A stretch of 64,000 nucleotides of DNA from Halococcus hamelinensis 100A6. GTDB taxonomy: Archaea > Halobacteriota > Halobacteria > Halobacteriales > Halococcaceae. A program made the translations under genes and the position numbers. Within the stretch, counting starts at the first letter, position 1; every line of letters begins with the position of its first letter. Shown in pieces: positions 25,981-34,433 of the stretch. Location: the NCBI RefSeq assembly GCF_000336675.1, contig NZ_AOMB01000003.1:83973-147972 (forward strand), written 5' to 3'. The notes beneath the pieces are model-generated. The model saw nothing but the letters and a program-made list of their open reading frames with translations, ran no database searches and was not told the origin of the DNA.

Positions 25981-26623
25981 TAATATAAGGGGTTTCTCTG
26001 CAGACTATTGCATATGTAGATGCTGAGTCGCGAGATATAGAGAGATCCAGCCTTTGTTGAAACCTTTGCTGAGAAACATGCTCTGTGAGTAGCGCGATGG
26101 ATGATGGATTGCCCCCCGAAATTTCAATTTCTCCACTTCGTCGAACGTGCGATAGCGCTGGCTCGCCGTGTAGTAGCTTGCTTCTCAACACGCTATTCGT
26201 GGAAGCGATTCACGCTGCGTCAGTAAGTCATCTTGCTCTGTCTGAAAGCGAAGAAAACGATCACTTACTGCGGCCTCGTAGACGAAATCATCAAGATGCC
26301 CTCCATCCGTGACACCCTCGCTCTTGATTCAATCCACGTATCCTCGACGTTCTGTAAGGCGTTCGACTACCTGCAGGCCAACTCTTTGACCTGCTCACTA
26401 TTAACTAAACAGTACCCCTTCTCTCTACTTCACTTCCCAAATCGTTGGCATTGCCCTATCATACTCATCAAATCCAAGATATTGTACACCATGGATATCC
26501 AACAAACTAATAGAGGGTCAAAATTTCCAGCTCTAAGGGTTCCTCCTAGCGATAATAGCGCACCGAAATATAATCCAGGAAGATCAGGGCTACTCTATCT
26601 CTAATGCAGGTCCTAGCCGTCAT
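25981..26623. other. Gap holding an IS5-type remnant
   Basis: The first 130 bases and the last 200 show no gene. The middle is the decayed transposase described at 26122-26415. Confidence 0.5.
26122..26415 (+). pseudogene. Decayed IS5-type (ISH) transposase, N-terminal part
   Basis: Read rightward, the frame gives FQFLHFVERAIALARRVVAC, then FSTRYSWKRFTLRQ and a stop (TAA at 26224-26226). It continues in the same frame as VILLCLKAKKTITYCGLVDE, IIKMPSIRDTLALDSIHV and FCKAFDYLQ. This is the N-terminal third of haloarchaeal IS5-type transposases. It has an in-frame nonsense codon and lacks the catalytic DDE region. No intact terminal repeats are visible. Confidence 0.75.
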
Positions 26624-26793
26624 ATGAGTAACCCAGTGATGCCCGCCTACTTCGAAGTATATCGAGACACAGATGTCGGTTGGCGATGGCAGTTCATCAC
26701 GAAAACTGGGCCGTCATTGCTGACTCCTATCAATACTACAAGCACAAAGAAGAGGCACTCGTGGAAATTGAGACTGACGCTCTCAATGCATGA
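26624..26793 (+). pseudogene. Frameshifted DUF1508-like small protein
   Basis: The first part reads MSNPVMPAYFEVYRDTDVGW and RWQFITK, which matches the EVYRD...WRWRF start of DUF1508/HVO_2922-type proteins. After about codon 28 the homology continues one frame over as NWAVIADSYQYYKHKEEALV and EIETDALNA, then a stop at 26791. A one-base change therefore split the gene. The intact family is about 55-60 residues. The 3' end coincides with one copy of the dispersed repeat. Confidence 0.55.
26762..26793 (+). repeat. Dispersed repeat, copy 2
   Basis: GAAATTGAGACT, three bases, then GCTCTCAATGCAT. Here it overlaps the end of a coding frame (EIETDALNA, stop). Compare the copies near 13090, 50053, 50857 and 63920. 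Confidence 0.55.
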
Positions 26794-26926
26794 TCAGTAT
26801 GATCTCAAAGTTGACACGCTCTCTGGTGATGAATAGATAGCGAATATAGGTCAGGCGGGCGTAGCGATGACGCGGACAGCCGTTATCGATGTAGCTTTGA
26901 TAGCGCCTCCGTTCTAAGGGAGGAAT

Positions 26927-27031
26927 ATGTACGACAACATCTTGGTTCCGACAGACGGGAGTCATGGGGCGAACGCCGCGCTCGAGCACGGCATAGAAAT
27001 CGCTGGGTTGAGTCGTTTAGTGTGGAAGTGA
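26927..27031 (+). pseudogene. UspA N-terminal fragment
   Basis: After a good ribosome site (GGGAGGA) the frame reads MYDNILVPTDGSHGANAALE and HGIEIAGLSRLVWK, then TGA. The first 27 residues are a typical UspA start (NILVPTDGS). The rest of the domain, including the nucleotide loop, is missing, and the next gene converges 22 bases later. It is a truncated relic. Confidence 0.75.
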
Positions 27032-27053
27032 CGAACCAAGCAAGAAGGAAATA

Positions 27054-27629
27054 TTATACACGCTGAATCTTCTCATTCGTGGTCGTAAGATTGCCGAGGA
27101 GATGGTCGCCGAAGACGAGAACGAGGAGTGCACCGACGAGGTCGAAACCGAGGTCGAAAGCCACATCGGCCCGCCCATAGGAAACGAGGATTGGCTCGAC
27201 CCCGATGTACTTTGCTATCGCGTGAATGGCGTACTCGAACGCTTCCCAGAGGACCCCGAGACAGACCACGACCGCGATAACTCGTGGATAAGGGTCACGC
27301 CCCCGGCGGCGAGCCGCCGCGAAGACAACCCCACCGAGAAGCGTCGCGGAGGACGTGTGCGTGACGTTGTCCCACCACCAGACGTCATCGTACGGTCCGA
27401 GCATCCCGACGGCGTGGGCGAGCATACCGGTGTTCACGTAGAGGCGTTGCCATTCCTTGAACTCGATATCGTAGCGACGTTCGATGCAGGGAGAGAGATG
27501 GGTGACGAGAAGCGCACAAGCGGCGTTGACGACCGCACCCGGGTTCCGTTGACGAAGCCCGACGACGAACACGACGAAGATACCGGCCTGAAGCCCGCGT
27601 TCGGCCGCTTGTCCTACGAATCGCAGCAT
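27054..27629 (-). CDS. Polytopic membrane protein (DUF2238/YjdF-like)
   Basis: The 191-residue product has five to six hydrophobic segments. Between them are the motif WWWDNVTHTSSATLLGGVVFA and later LWEAFEYAIHAIAKYIG, with DVAFDLGFDLVGALLVLVFGDH near the C-terminus. The D...H and WE..E residues inside or beside helices resemble DUF2238-type membrane proteins of unknown function. The start at ATG 27629 avoids a Cys-rich upstream extension. The gene for a membrane hydrolase lies 64 bases upstream on the same strand. Confidence 0.65.
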   Translation of the reverse strand: MLRFVGQAAERGLQAGIFVVFVVGLRQRNPGAVVNAACALLVTHLSPCIERRYDIEFKEWQRLYVNTGMLAHAVGMLGPYDDVWWWDNVTHTSSATLLGGVVFAAARRRGRDPYPRVIAVVVCLGVLWEAFEYAIHAIAKYIGVEPILVSYGRADVAFDLGFDLVGALLVLVFGDHLLGNLTTTNEKIQRV

Positions 27630-27693
27630 GGTCTTCGTCGAGTAAGATGTCCTGGGGGGATGAAAACATCGGCAGGAAGCCGAGAACACGTCA

Positions 27694-28326
27694 TTACGAA
27701 AACCCGTGCCCGCTCAAATAGCGGGCGGGCACGCGTGCCAGCACCTGGTCCGGAAGCGATTGGATGAGTGAGTGGCCGACGAGCCACGTGGCAACACTCG
27801 GGAGGAGCCGTCTAACGGCAGTGTAAATGGTCGCAACGACCACCGCCGAAACGATCAGCCAGCGAACTGCGCCGTCGAGCACAATCAGGAGCGAGACGGC
27901 AACCACAACCGATAGGAGGAGGTCCTCGGGAGCGCCGTCGTACCGCACCCAGCGGCGGGGCGCGAGCCATTCGCCGCGGTGATGGTCGTAAACGGCGCGG
28001 TCGGAGGTTGCCTCCCATGGACGCAGCTCCAGCCCCCCGCCGAAAATGTCCATGACGCTGTGGACGGCCGCGCCGAGCAGGAGACAAGCCGTGGCAACCG
28101 TAGGTGCCGTCGGGACAAGTACCACGAACGGAACCGCCGCGACGGCAGCAAGCGAGAAGTACGTCGGGTAGTGGAGGGTCCTTCGGTGATCGACGTACAG
28201 ATCGAGGTCCGGAACGATACCGCCGAGGAATCCCGCCAGCAGTGCGATGGCAGCGAACTCGGGGACCATGAGAGAAACGGGTATCGCAAGCGCCAGGCCG
28301 ACCAGCGCGTGCGTCGGGAGCATCAT
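27694..28326 (-). CDS. Membrane-bound metal-dependent hydrolase (DUF457/YdjM family)
   Basis: The 210-residue protein starts MMLPTHALVGLALAIPVSL, then FLGGIVPDLDLYVDHRRTLHYPTYFS and GAAVHSVMDIFGGGLELRPW. The His/Asp residues (THA, PDLDL, HRRTLHYP, HSVMDIF) are the putative metal ligands of the YdjM-like inner-membrane hydrolase family. Four or five membrane segments frame them. Natural substrates are not established. It is probably cotranscribed with the membrane protein to its left. Confidence 0.8.
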   Translation of the reverse strand: MMLPTHALVGLALAIPVSLMVPEFAAIALLAGFLGGIVPDLDLYVDHRRTLHYPTYFSLAAVAAVPFVVLVPTAPTVATACLLLGAAVHSVMDIFGGGLELRPWEATSDRAVYDHHRGEWLAPRRWVRYDGAPEDLLLSVVVAVSLLIVLDGAVRWLIVSAVVVATIYTAVRRLLPSVATWLVGHSLIQSLPDQVLARVPARYLSGHGFS

Positions 28327-28540
28327 TAGAGAATAGACAGGGGCTACACCCGTTTGAGGCCATCGGTGGTTCATTGGGCTGAACTCGTGAATCGTCTTGC
28401 GACGGGAAGTCCGCCCGGACACACGCCGCGATATGCTCCCCGCTAACCAGATAGATCGGGACGCCAACGCCCGGATCTGTCGCCGATTGCTGCCGAGTAA
28501 GACCCCTCAGCTTTTGTATATCCGAAAGCATTCTTCCTCT

Positions 28541-28984
28541 ATGAGCGGACTCCGCTGGTTACAAATGTCGGAGGAGGAACTGGATGAGTTCCTTGGCGAC
28601 GGCGGCACGGGTATCCTCTCGTTTTCGACCGGGAGCGACGAGCCGCCGCTTTCGCTCCCTGTCTCGTATGGCTACCTCGCGGATACCGGCCGCTTTCACT
28701 ACCGACTCGCGATCCCGGAGGATAGCTCCAAGGAGCGATACCTCGATCGACCCGTCTCGTTCGTCGTCCACGACCACACGGACGAAGGATGGCGCAGCGT
28801 CATCGCGAGCGGCAAACTCGAAGATCTCACGGAGCTTCCCTACGAAGCCGATGCCCTCCAGGAGCGTTGGGGGGTCGATATCCCGCTGGTCGACATCTTC
28901 GAGAAGCCCCCGGACGACGTGACATTCCGGCAGTTCCGTCTCGACCCTGAGCGACTAAGTGGTCGAAAAGAAGTCAAGACATAG
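28541..28984 (+). CDS. Pyridoxamine 5'-phosphate oxidase-like (PPOX) protein, copy 1
   Basis: The 147-residue split-barrel flavin-binding-fold protein begins WLQMSEEELDEFLGDGGTGIL and continues SLPVSYGYLADTGRFHYRLA, RPVSFVVHDHTDEGWRSVIASGKL and DIFEKPPDDVTFRQFRLDP. The pattern is that of small haloarchaeal PPOX proteins, which bind FMN, F420 or heme. It is closely similar to the protein at 37319-37765, sharing the IPLVDIFEKPP...RKE.KT ending. The ATG at 28541 matches where relatives start. Confidence 0.8.
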   Translation: MSGLRWLQMSEEELDEFLGDGGTGILSFSTGSDEPPLSLPVSYGYLADTGRFHYRLAIPEDSSKERYLDRPVSFVVHDHTDEGWRSVIASGKLEDLTELPYEADALQERWGVDIPLVDIFEKPPDDVTFRQFRLDPERLSGRKEVKT

Positions 28985-29025
28985 TTAGATCGTGGGTCGT
29001 TGGTACCGGGGAGTATTGTCGGCAG

Positions 29026-29595
29026 TCATCCGCGCCACTCGGAGGCCAGTTCGTCGCGCGTTCGAGCGTCGAATGTTCCGTCCCGAAAGACGGTCACGCG
29101 TCCGTTCTCGGCACTGAGTGTGACCGTCGCGACCACTTCGTCCCGGGCGGAGGTTTCGAGCGCGCTCATGTGGCGCGAGCCCATCCACTCTGCGTATTTC
29201 AGATCTGGAGCCTCGGCCCGATCAGCCATCCCGGTCGAGGAGGGGTCCCTGAACCGAACCATCTGGCGCTGGATAATGCCGTCGACACCGATGACGACCG
29301 CGCCGTCACGCGAGCGAGCGATCTCTCGCGTCGTCTCGTAGAAGGTGGTAATGCCCCCACGGACCCGCCAGCAGTTGTCGGTGGGCCAGATGTTCTCGCC
29401 GATCGGATCGGCGTATCCACGGAGCGAGTGGCCCGATACGATGGCGAAGTAGACGCCCGGTCCACGAACGTACGGCTCGTCCCAGCGCTCGTACCCGAGG
29501 CTCAGATCCTCCAGACAGTACAGCACGATGTCGAGAAGCTCCCGTACCGGTGGGTGGTGTCCGTAATCGATAGTGAGTGGATGGGGGTCGACCAT
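29026..29595 (-). CDS. DisA_N-like (diadenylate cyclase fold) protein with altered RHR motif
   Basis: The 189-residue protein contains DGAVVIGVDGIIQRQMV (residues 97-113), the DGA motif of diadenylate cyclases. GSRHMSALETSARDEVVATV (139-158) follows, then LSAENGRVTVFRDG. These correspond to the DGA and GxRHRAA motifs that bind and cyclise ATP. Here the second arginine of RHR is Met. The protein is shorter than the usual archaeal DacZ (about 270 residues, from memory). It may make c-di-AMP poorly, only bind nucleotide, or be regulatory. It stands alone, converging on the PPOX gene. Confidence 0.7.
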   Translation of the reverse strand: MVDPHPLTIDYGHHPPVRELLDIVLYCLEDLSLGYERWDEPYVRGPGVYFAIVSGHSLRGYADPIGENIWPTDNCWRVRGGITTFYETTREIARSRDGAVVIGVDGIIQRQMVRFRDPSSTGMADRAEAPDLKYAEWMGSRHMSALETSARDEVVATVTLSAENGRVTVFRDGTFDARTRDELASEWRG

Positions 29596-30382
29596 GCCCG
29601 CTTCTTTCCTTCGAACCGGTAAGTACGTTGTCGGCCTCGTATTGGTGTTATTTTAGGTGATGAATTTATGGAGATAGGTTTCGGATAGCCTTTTATGCAG
29701 CGGAATGCCGTAGTTCTACCATAAAAATACTAGCTCCGGTCAACATCTCCGAACAGAGCCGCGAAGCCCTCCGGTTCGCTGCGGAGATGGTGCGTGCCTT
29801 TGAGGGTGAAATCTATGTTATCCACATCACTGATGTACGGGGAAGCTACACCGAGGAACTCCTCGACAAAGCTCGGATGGTACTAGAGGAGGAAGGATCG
29901 ACGAGGACCCGAAAGTAATAATGAATCTCACCCTCCATCGACCGAAGTCCTCCGACCGGATCGGACCAGTGATTCTCGGGAGTGCGGCCGAGACGGTCGT
30001 CCGCGCGGCCGAGATACCCGTAACGATAATCCCATAGTGCGTATCCGGAATGAGCGCCGGTGCCCGAGCACTAATTCGGTGGCGGAGGAGTCTTCGTTTT
30101 AGCTGACCCGAACCCGTTATCTATCGAACACTCATTTGAAGATGGTCGTGAGCGAACACATATTATCCTTCCAAATACATCGAGTTCTCGGAATAGGACA
30201 ACTATGAAAAATGTGTACTATTTCAAGGTTTTTCAGGAGGTCTCTCTTACTCCGGGCACGATAGCGGTCAGCAAAGTTGTTCGGGACCAAGCGAAGGGCT
30301 AAGCTGACTGAAGACATATATTTCGATACGAAAGCAGAACTCATGTGATCCGTGTCCGAATAACCACATCAACCATAGTCAA
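29596..30382. other. 790-base region with a UspA relic and no intact gene
   Basis: Apart from the relic at 29721-30037, the stretch 30040-30382 shows only weak frames. A minus-strand frame contains LVPNNFADRYRARSKRDLLK, which I cannot assign. The final bases carry the promoter of the TFB gene. Confidence 0.4.
29721..30037 (+). pseudogene. Start-less, internally deleted UspA gene
   Basis: From ATA 29721 the frame reads IKILAPVNISEQSREALRFA, AEMVRAFEGEIYVIHITDVR and so on to a stop at about 29919. The C-terminal motif GPVILGSAAETVVRAAEIPV and TIIP resumes in another frame and ends at TAG 30035-30037. The start codon appears mutated (ATA), and roughly 40 residues in the middle, including MGxHG, are gone. 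The gene is dead. Confidence 0.75.
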
Positions 30383-31399
30383 TTGAAGCCTGAAGCAACT
30401 CGTCCCCGAGACGAGATATCGACAGCGCGAAATAAATCGAGTCAGTCCCGGACTCGCATCCAGAAGCGTGAGGAGGCCTATGTCTGCCCGGAGTGTCGCG
30501 GCCGCCTCGTTGACGACGACGGGCATGGCGAGACAACCTGTGTCGATTGCGGCCTTGTGGTTAGGACAGGGGAGACCGATCGCGGACCGGAATGGCACGC
30601 TTATGAACAGGCAGAACGTGTCCAGAAATCGAGGGTGGGGTCCCCCATGACGAACATGATGCACGATAAGGGTTTGTCGAGTCAAATCGGATGGCAGAAT
30701 AGAGACGCCAGCGGGAACGTGCTCTCCACACGCCAGCGGATGACGATGCACCGGCTTCGGACATGGGACGAGCGCTTTCGCACTCGCAATTCGAAGGAGC
30801 GTAACCTGAAGCAAGCTCTTGGCGAGATCGACCGAATGTCAAGTTCACTCGGTCTTCCAGAGCCTATTCGCGAGACCGCCTCGGTGATCTACCGCCGCGC
30901 TCTAGCGAGTGACCTTTTGCCGGGGCGATCTATTGAAGCTATTGCCACCGCTGCACTCCATGCTGCTGCCCGACAGGCGGGTATCCCACGAACCGTCGAC
31001 GAAGTCGCGGCAGTCAGTCGCGTTGACGAAATGGAGTTCAAGCGTGCCTACCGCTATATTGTGCGAGAACTTCATCTCGAGATCGCGCCGCCTGACCCCG
31101 AACAGTATGTTTCACGGTTCGCGTCGGAGTTGAGTCTCTCGGAGGAGACCGAAATCCGTGCTCGCGAGCTCCTTCGAATAGCCGAGGAGAACGAACTTCA
31201 AAGCGGAAAGAGTCCCGTTGGGTTGGCGGCTGCGGCGCTCTACGCGGCCGCACTCCTTACTGACGAAAAACTCACTCAGGATGATGTCTCGGTGGTCGCG
31301 GACGTGAGTAGCGTCACGATTCGTAATCACTATCGAGAACTCTTAGAGGCTGATAGCAAGTCGCCCTCGATGGATAACGAGAGGCTGCAAAGATACTGA
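30383..31399 (+). CDS. tfb: Transcription initiation factor IIB paralogue
   Basis: The 338-residue general transcription factor bridges TBP and RNA polymerase. The N-terminal zinc ribbon has C35, C38, C53 and C56 (CPECRGRL, CVDCGLVV). The B-reader/linker follows (GPEWHAYEQAERVQKSRVGS, TNMMHDKGLSSQIGW). Two cyclin repeats span about 125-220 and 225-330 (SIEAIATAALHAAARQAGIPRTVDEV, SPVGLAAAALYAAALLTDEKLTQDDV). The start is TTG at 30383, with no in-frame ATG before residue 88. Haloarchaea carry many TFBs, and accessory ones direct stress regulons. It ends 2 bases before the convergent SDR. Confidence 0.92.
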   Translation: MKPEATRPRDEISTARNKSSQSRTRIQKREEAYVCPECRGRLVDDDGHGETTCVDCGLVVRTGETDRGPEWHAYEQAERVQKSRVGSPMTNMMHDKGLSSQIGWQNRDASGNVLSTRQRMTMHRLRTWDERFRTRNSKERNLKQALGEIDRMSSSLGLPEPIRETASVIYRRALASDLLPGRSIEAIATAALHAAARQAGIPRTVDEVAAVSRVDEMEFKRAYRYIVRELHLEIAPPDPEQYVSRFASELSLSEETEIRARELLRIAEENELQSGKSPVGLAAAALYAAALLTDEKLTQDDVSVVADVSSVTIRNHYRELLEADSKSPSMDNERLQRY

Positions 31400-31401
31400 T
31401 T

Positions 31402-32148
31402 TTACTGGGCTACTCGGCCACCGTCAACTGAAAGCGGATGAGCGGTCACGTAGGAGGCTTCATCCGAACAGAGCCACACCACAGCGTTCGCGACTTCTTC
31501 AGGTTGTCCCATCCGACGCATAGGTGTATATTCTACCACTTCCTTCGAATCTACCGACGGATCATCGGTCATTGGCGTCTCAATGGGGCCAGGACACACG
31601 GCGTTCACCCGGATCCCATCTTCAGCATACTCAAGGCCAGCCGCTCGTGTAAGTCCGATAACGCCATGCTTGCTCGCAACGTAGTTTGCGATTCCTGGAA
31701 ACCCAACCAGTCCGGCTTCGGAAGCGGTGTTGACGATCGCTCCACCACCGTCTTCAAGCATTGCTGGGATTTCGTGCTTCAACCCGAGCCACACGCCCTT
31801 TAGATTCACATTCAACAATGCATCCCAGTCAGACTCATCGAGGTCGGTTAGCGGGTCGAAGCCTGTAAGAATCCCTGCGTTGTTGTGGACCACGTCGAGA
31901 CTGCCATAGTTTTCGACCGCCGCATCTACCATCTTAGAGACGTCATCATCGTTTGTAACGTCCGTCTGCACGAACATCGCCTCACCCCCTTCGTCTTCGA
32001 TTATATCTACTGTGTCATTCCCACCCTCTTCAACAAGGTCTGCAACAACAACGCTTGCCCCCTCTTCGGCAAAGCGTCGTGCAGTTGCCCGACCAATACC
32101 ACTACTGGCACCTGTGACGATCGCCGACTTGCTGTCCATTCTGTGCAT
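31402..32148 (-). CDS. SDR family oxidoreductase (copy 2)
   Basis: The 248-residue short-chain dehydrogenase has TGASSGIG (12-19), VVVADLVEE with an acidic residue suggesting NAD(H), HNNAG, Y156/K160 in YVASK, and NAVCPGPIETPM. It aligns end to end with the SDR at 13313-14068, down to shared segments such as YVASKHGVIGLTR and VNLKGVW. The two are therefore recent paralogues or repeated acquisitions. An internal ATG at 32139 is an alternative start. The substrate is unknown. Confidence 0.9.
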   Translation of the reverse strand: MHRMDSKSAIVTGASSGIGRATARRFAEEGASVVVADLVEEGGNDTVDIIEDEGGEAMFVQTDVTNDDDVSKMVDAAVENYGSLDVVHNNAGILTGFDPLTDLDESDWDALLNVNLKGVWLGLKHEIPAMLEDGGGAIVNTASEAGLVGFPGIANYVASKHGVIGLTRAAGLEYAEDGIRVNAVCPGPIETPMTDDPSVDSKEVVEYTPMRRMGQPEEVANAVVWLCSDEASYVTAHPLSVDGGRVAQ

Positions 32149-32935
32149 GGTCGATGATATGATGTATTTGCGCTATTCAAGAAGATGGTCGCTTACTATC
32201 AATGTTGTATATAACCAGCCAGAGCAGATTGTTCCTATTTAAGGACATGACAAATAGACCAATTTTCTCTTGGAGTCAGCGATAGTATTATCGTTGATCG
32301 ATCGAACTATCGGATCTGATCTTGGGCTTCAGAATCTAATTCATCCATATCAATACTTGTTCAGGCGGGCTTCGACCCTCTCTGTCCTATATGCGATGTA
32401 ATCGGCACAGACCTACTTGAATCGGTAAATGAGTTTTTCCGCCAGCGCACGGTATACTGGGTTTAACGTGGTATTCACTTTGCTACGGCAAGATGGGATC
32501 AGACACTCATCACTCCATTTACCATAATCGTTTGCTGGCACAGAGTAACGGCTATATCAACGTTACACATGGTCAACAAGGGATTTTATTTGATCGTTCA
32601 AGCTTGAAATCATTTAACTCATGATATTGAGGATATGGCAGAAATAAGGCCCTTCATCTATATCAAATCAATCAAAGCCGAGAAACAAACCCTATAGCAT
32701 ACTGAGTTGAGAAACAGGGTGCTGGTAGTTTGCGCTATTCTTGCTGAGCAGTGGTGGAGAAGGAAAGGGAATAGCATACCTCTCGATCGCCAAGTAGGAA
32801 GTCCTTACGAATTAAACAGCAATTGCTAGTTCTAGTGTGATGTATCTCGCCAATTCGACAGATCTAGATCTTGTGAGGTATATATTGTGAGTAACGCTGT
32901 TCTGGACCGATTCGGAGCTCAGTTGTGCTTCTCGA
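32149..32935. other. 790-base AT-rich stretch without a gene
   Basis: No frame on either strand is convincing. The base composition is AT-richer than the flanking genes, as in other eroded parts of this island. I see no IS ends, tRNA or repeat copy in it. Confidence 0.4.
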
Positions 32936-33769
32936 TTACCTTACAATTGTAACTGGAACCTGGGACCGACGCGCAACAGTCTCGGCTACGCTACCGAGAA
33001 GAACACGTGATACACCAGAGCGGCCGTGGCTGCCCATAATGACGTGATCGGTCTTCCCTTCATCTACATAGCTAAGAATCGCGGTTGCCGGCAGACGTGG
33101 AACCGGTTCGACAGCCGTCGCCGTCGTTATCTCAACACCGAATTCATCAGCGAGATTGGTGGCTTTGGTATACAATCGTTTCGTCTCTTTGAGAATCTGT
33201 TCGTACTCCTCTTCAGTGTGGACTAACTGGCCATCACCGTAACGTGTTTCAAATGGGTCTATTGCATGGAGAACAGTGATTTCCGCATCAGGGAACGTTT
33301 CTAGGGCATATTGTAATGCCTTCGTCGATTGCGATGATGCATCGATTGGTACCAGCAAACGAGGACCCCCCTCGCGCTGATGGGTCCTAATGATCGTTGT
33401 AGGGACCGGCGAGCGGCGTGCAACTGTTTCGGCTACGCTGCCGAACAGGATTCGAGAACCGAGTTCACGTCCATGACTGCCTATGACTAACTCATCGATT
33501 TCATGTTCCTCTACGTATTTTACGATCGCGCGCGCAGGGCGGCCAACTACTGTTCTGGACGATACTGCCCCCTCATGGTCCGCAACCACTTCGTTTAATG
33601 CCTCAAAAAGCTGGTAAGGATCCTTACTGGTGGTTCCGTATTTGGTTGGCCACGAACCAGCTACGTGTAGCAGAGTAAGGTCTTCCTGAGGAAACGCCGC
33701 CAATGCATACTCGAGTGCAGCTTCAGAAAGCGGCGAACCCTCGATCGGGATGAGAACTTGGTCGGTCAT
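32936..33769 (-). CDS. Tandem UspA-domain protein
   Basis: The 277-residue protein has two Usp domains (about 1-135 and 142-277). The starts are QVLIPIEGSPLSEAALEYAL and RLLVPIDASSQSTKALQYAL. Each domain ends with an intact nucleotide motif: GSHGRELGSRILFGSVAETVARRS and GSHGRSGVSRVLLGSVAETVARRS. The two halves are similar to each other, so the gene arose by duplication. ATG 33769 is preferred over the GTG two codons upstream. It is divergent from the UspA at 33954. Confidence 0.9.
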   Translation of the reverse strand: MTDQVLIPIEGSPLSEAALEYALAAFPQEDLTLLHVAGSWPTKYGTTSKDPYQLFEALNEVVADHEGAVSSRTVVGRPARAIVKYVEEHEIDELVIGSHGRELGSRILFGSVAETVARRSPVPTTIIRTHQREGGPRLLVPIDASSQSTKALQYALETFPDAEITVLHAIDPFETRYGDGQLVHTEEEYEQILKETKRLYTKATNLADEFGVEITTATAVEPVPRLPATAILSYVDEGKTDHVIMGSHGRSGVSRVLLGSVAETVARRSQVPVTIVR

Positions 33770-33871
33770 ACCCACTATCTACTGTGTCGTGCGGTCTCAA
33801 ACACACCTAACCTGATATATAGTGGTTGTTTAAATAGAATCCCCGGGTTATCCTTTCAAAGAAACATCGCA

Positions 33872-33894
33872 TGGCCACCCTGATGTTGTGGCCA
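33872..33894. promoter_or_regulatory. Inverted repeat upstream of a UspA promoter
   Basis: TGGCCAC, nine bases, GTGGCCA: a perfect 7-bp dyad. The TATA-like GCTATAATC follows at 33901-33909, about 45-53 nt before the ATG at 33954. The position suits an activator or repressor site for the rightward UspA or the leftward tandem UspA. Confidence 0.45.
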
Positions 33895-33953
33895 AGTCGT
33901 AGCTATAATCTTCACCCCCTAAGATTATGATTCTGCAGAACAGAGTAGGCTCC

Positions 33954-34376
33954 ATGTACAGTCACATTCTTGTCCCAACTGATGGAAGTGAGCATGCTTA
34001 TCGCGGGGTCGAGCGCGGTTTAGAACTCGCCCAAGAACACGATGCACACCTCCACGTTCTTTTCGTAGTGGATGAAAGCGTCTACGGTTCGACGCCAGCC
34101 CTCAGCAGTTACGAAGCGTTCCTCGAGAACGTCGCGGATATGGCCGAAGACCTCGTTGAGGACATCGTCGAAGATGCCACCGAACAGGGCATTGATTCGA
34201 CTATGTCCGTCCTTCGTGGTGTCCCATACAAAGAGATCCTAAAATATCCTGAGTTACACGAGATTGACCTCATCGTGATGGGGAAACGCGGAGCCACGGG
34301 CGTCGAACCACCCCATATTGGCTCGGTTACGGACCGGGTCCTCAGGGAGGCTGATATTCCTGTCATTCCCGTCTAA
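33954..34376 (+). CDS. Single-domain UspA protein
   Basis: The 140-residue protein starts MYSHILVPTDGSEHAYRGVE. Its nucleotide loop MGKRGATGVEPPHIGSVTDRVL matches the G2xG9xGS motif. It has the same DESVY insertion after strand 2 (LFVVDESVYGSTPALSSYEA) as the UspA protein at 38048 (LYVVDESVYTAYSGDEYV), placing these two in one subfamily. It is monocistronic, with a likely operator upstream. Confidence 0.9.
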   Translation: MYSHILVPTDGSEHAYRGVERGLELAQEHDAHLHVLFVVDESVYGSTPALSSYEAFLENVADMAEDLVEDIVEDATEQGIDSTMSVLRGVPYKEILKYPELHEIDLIVMGKRGATGVEPPHIGSVTDRVLREADIPVIPV

Positions 34377-34433
34377 GAGTTACTCCGCACTCACGACTCG
34401 CCTTTTTGTCCATTCGTACCATACCATGTTTGC

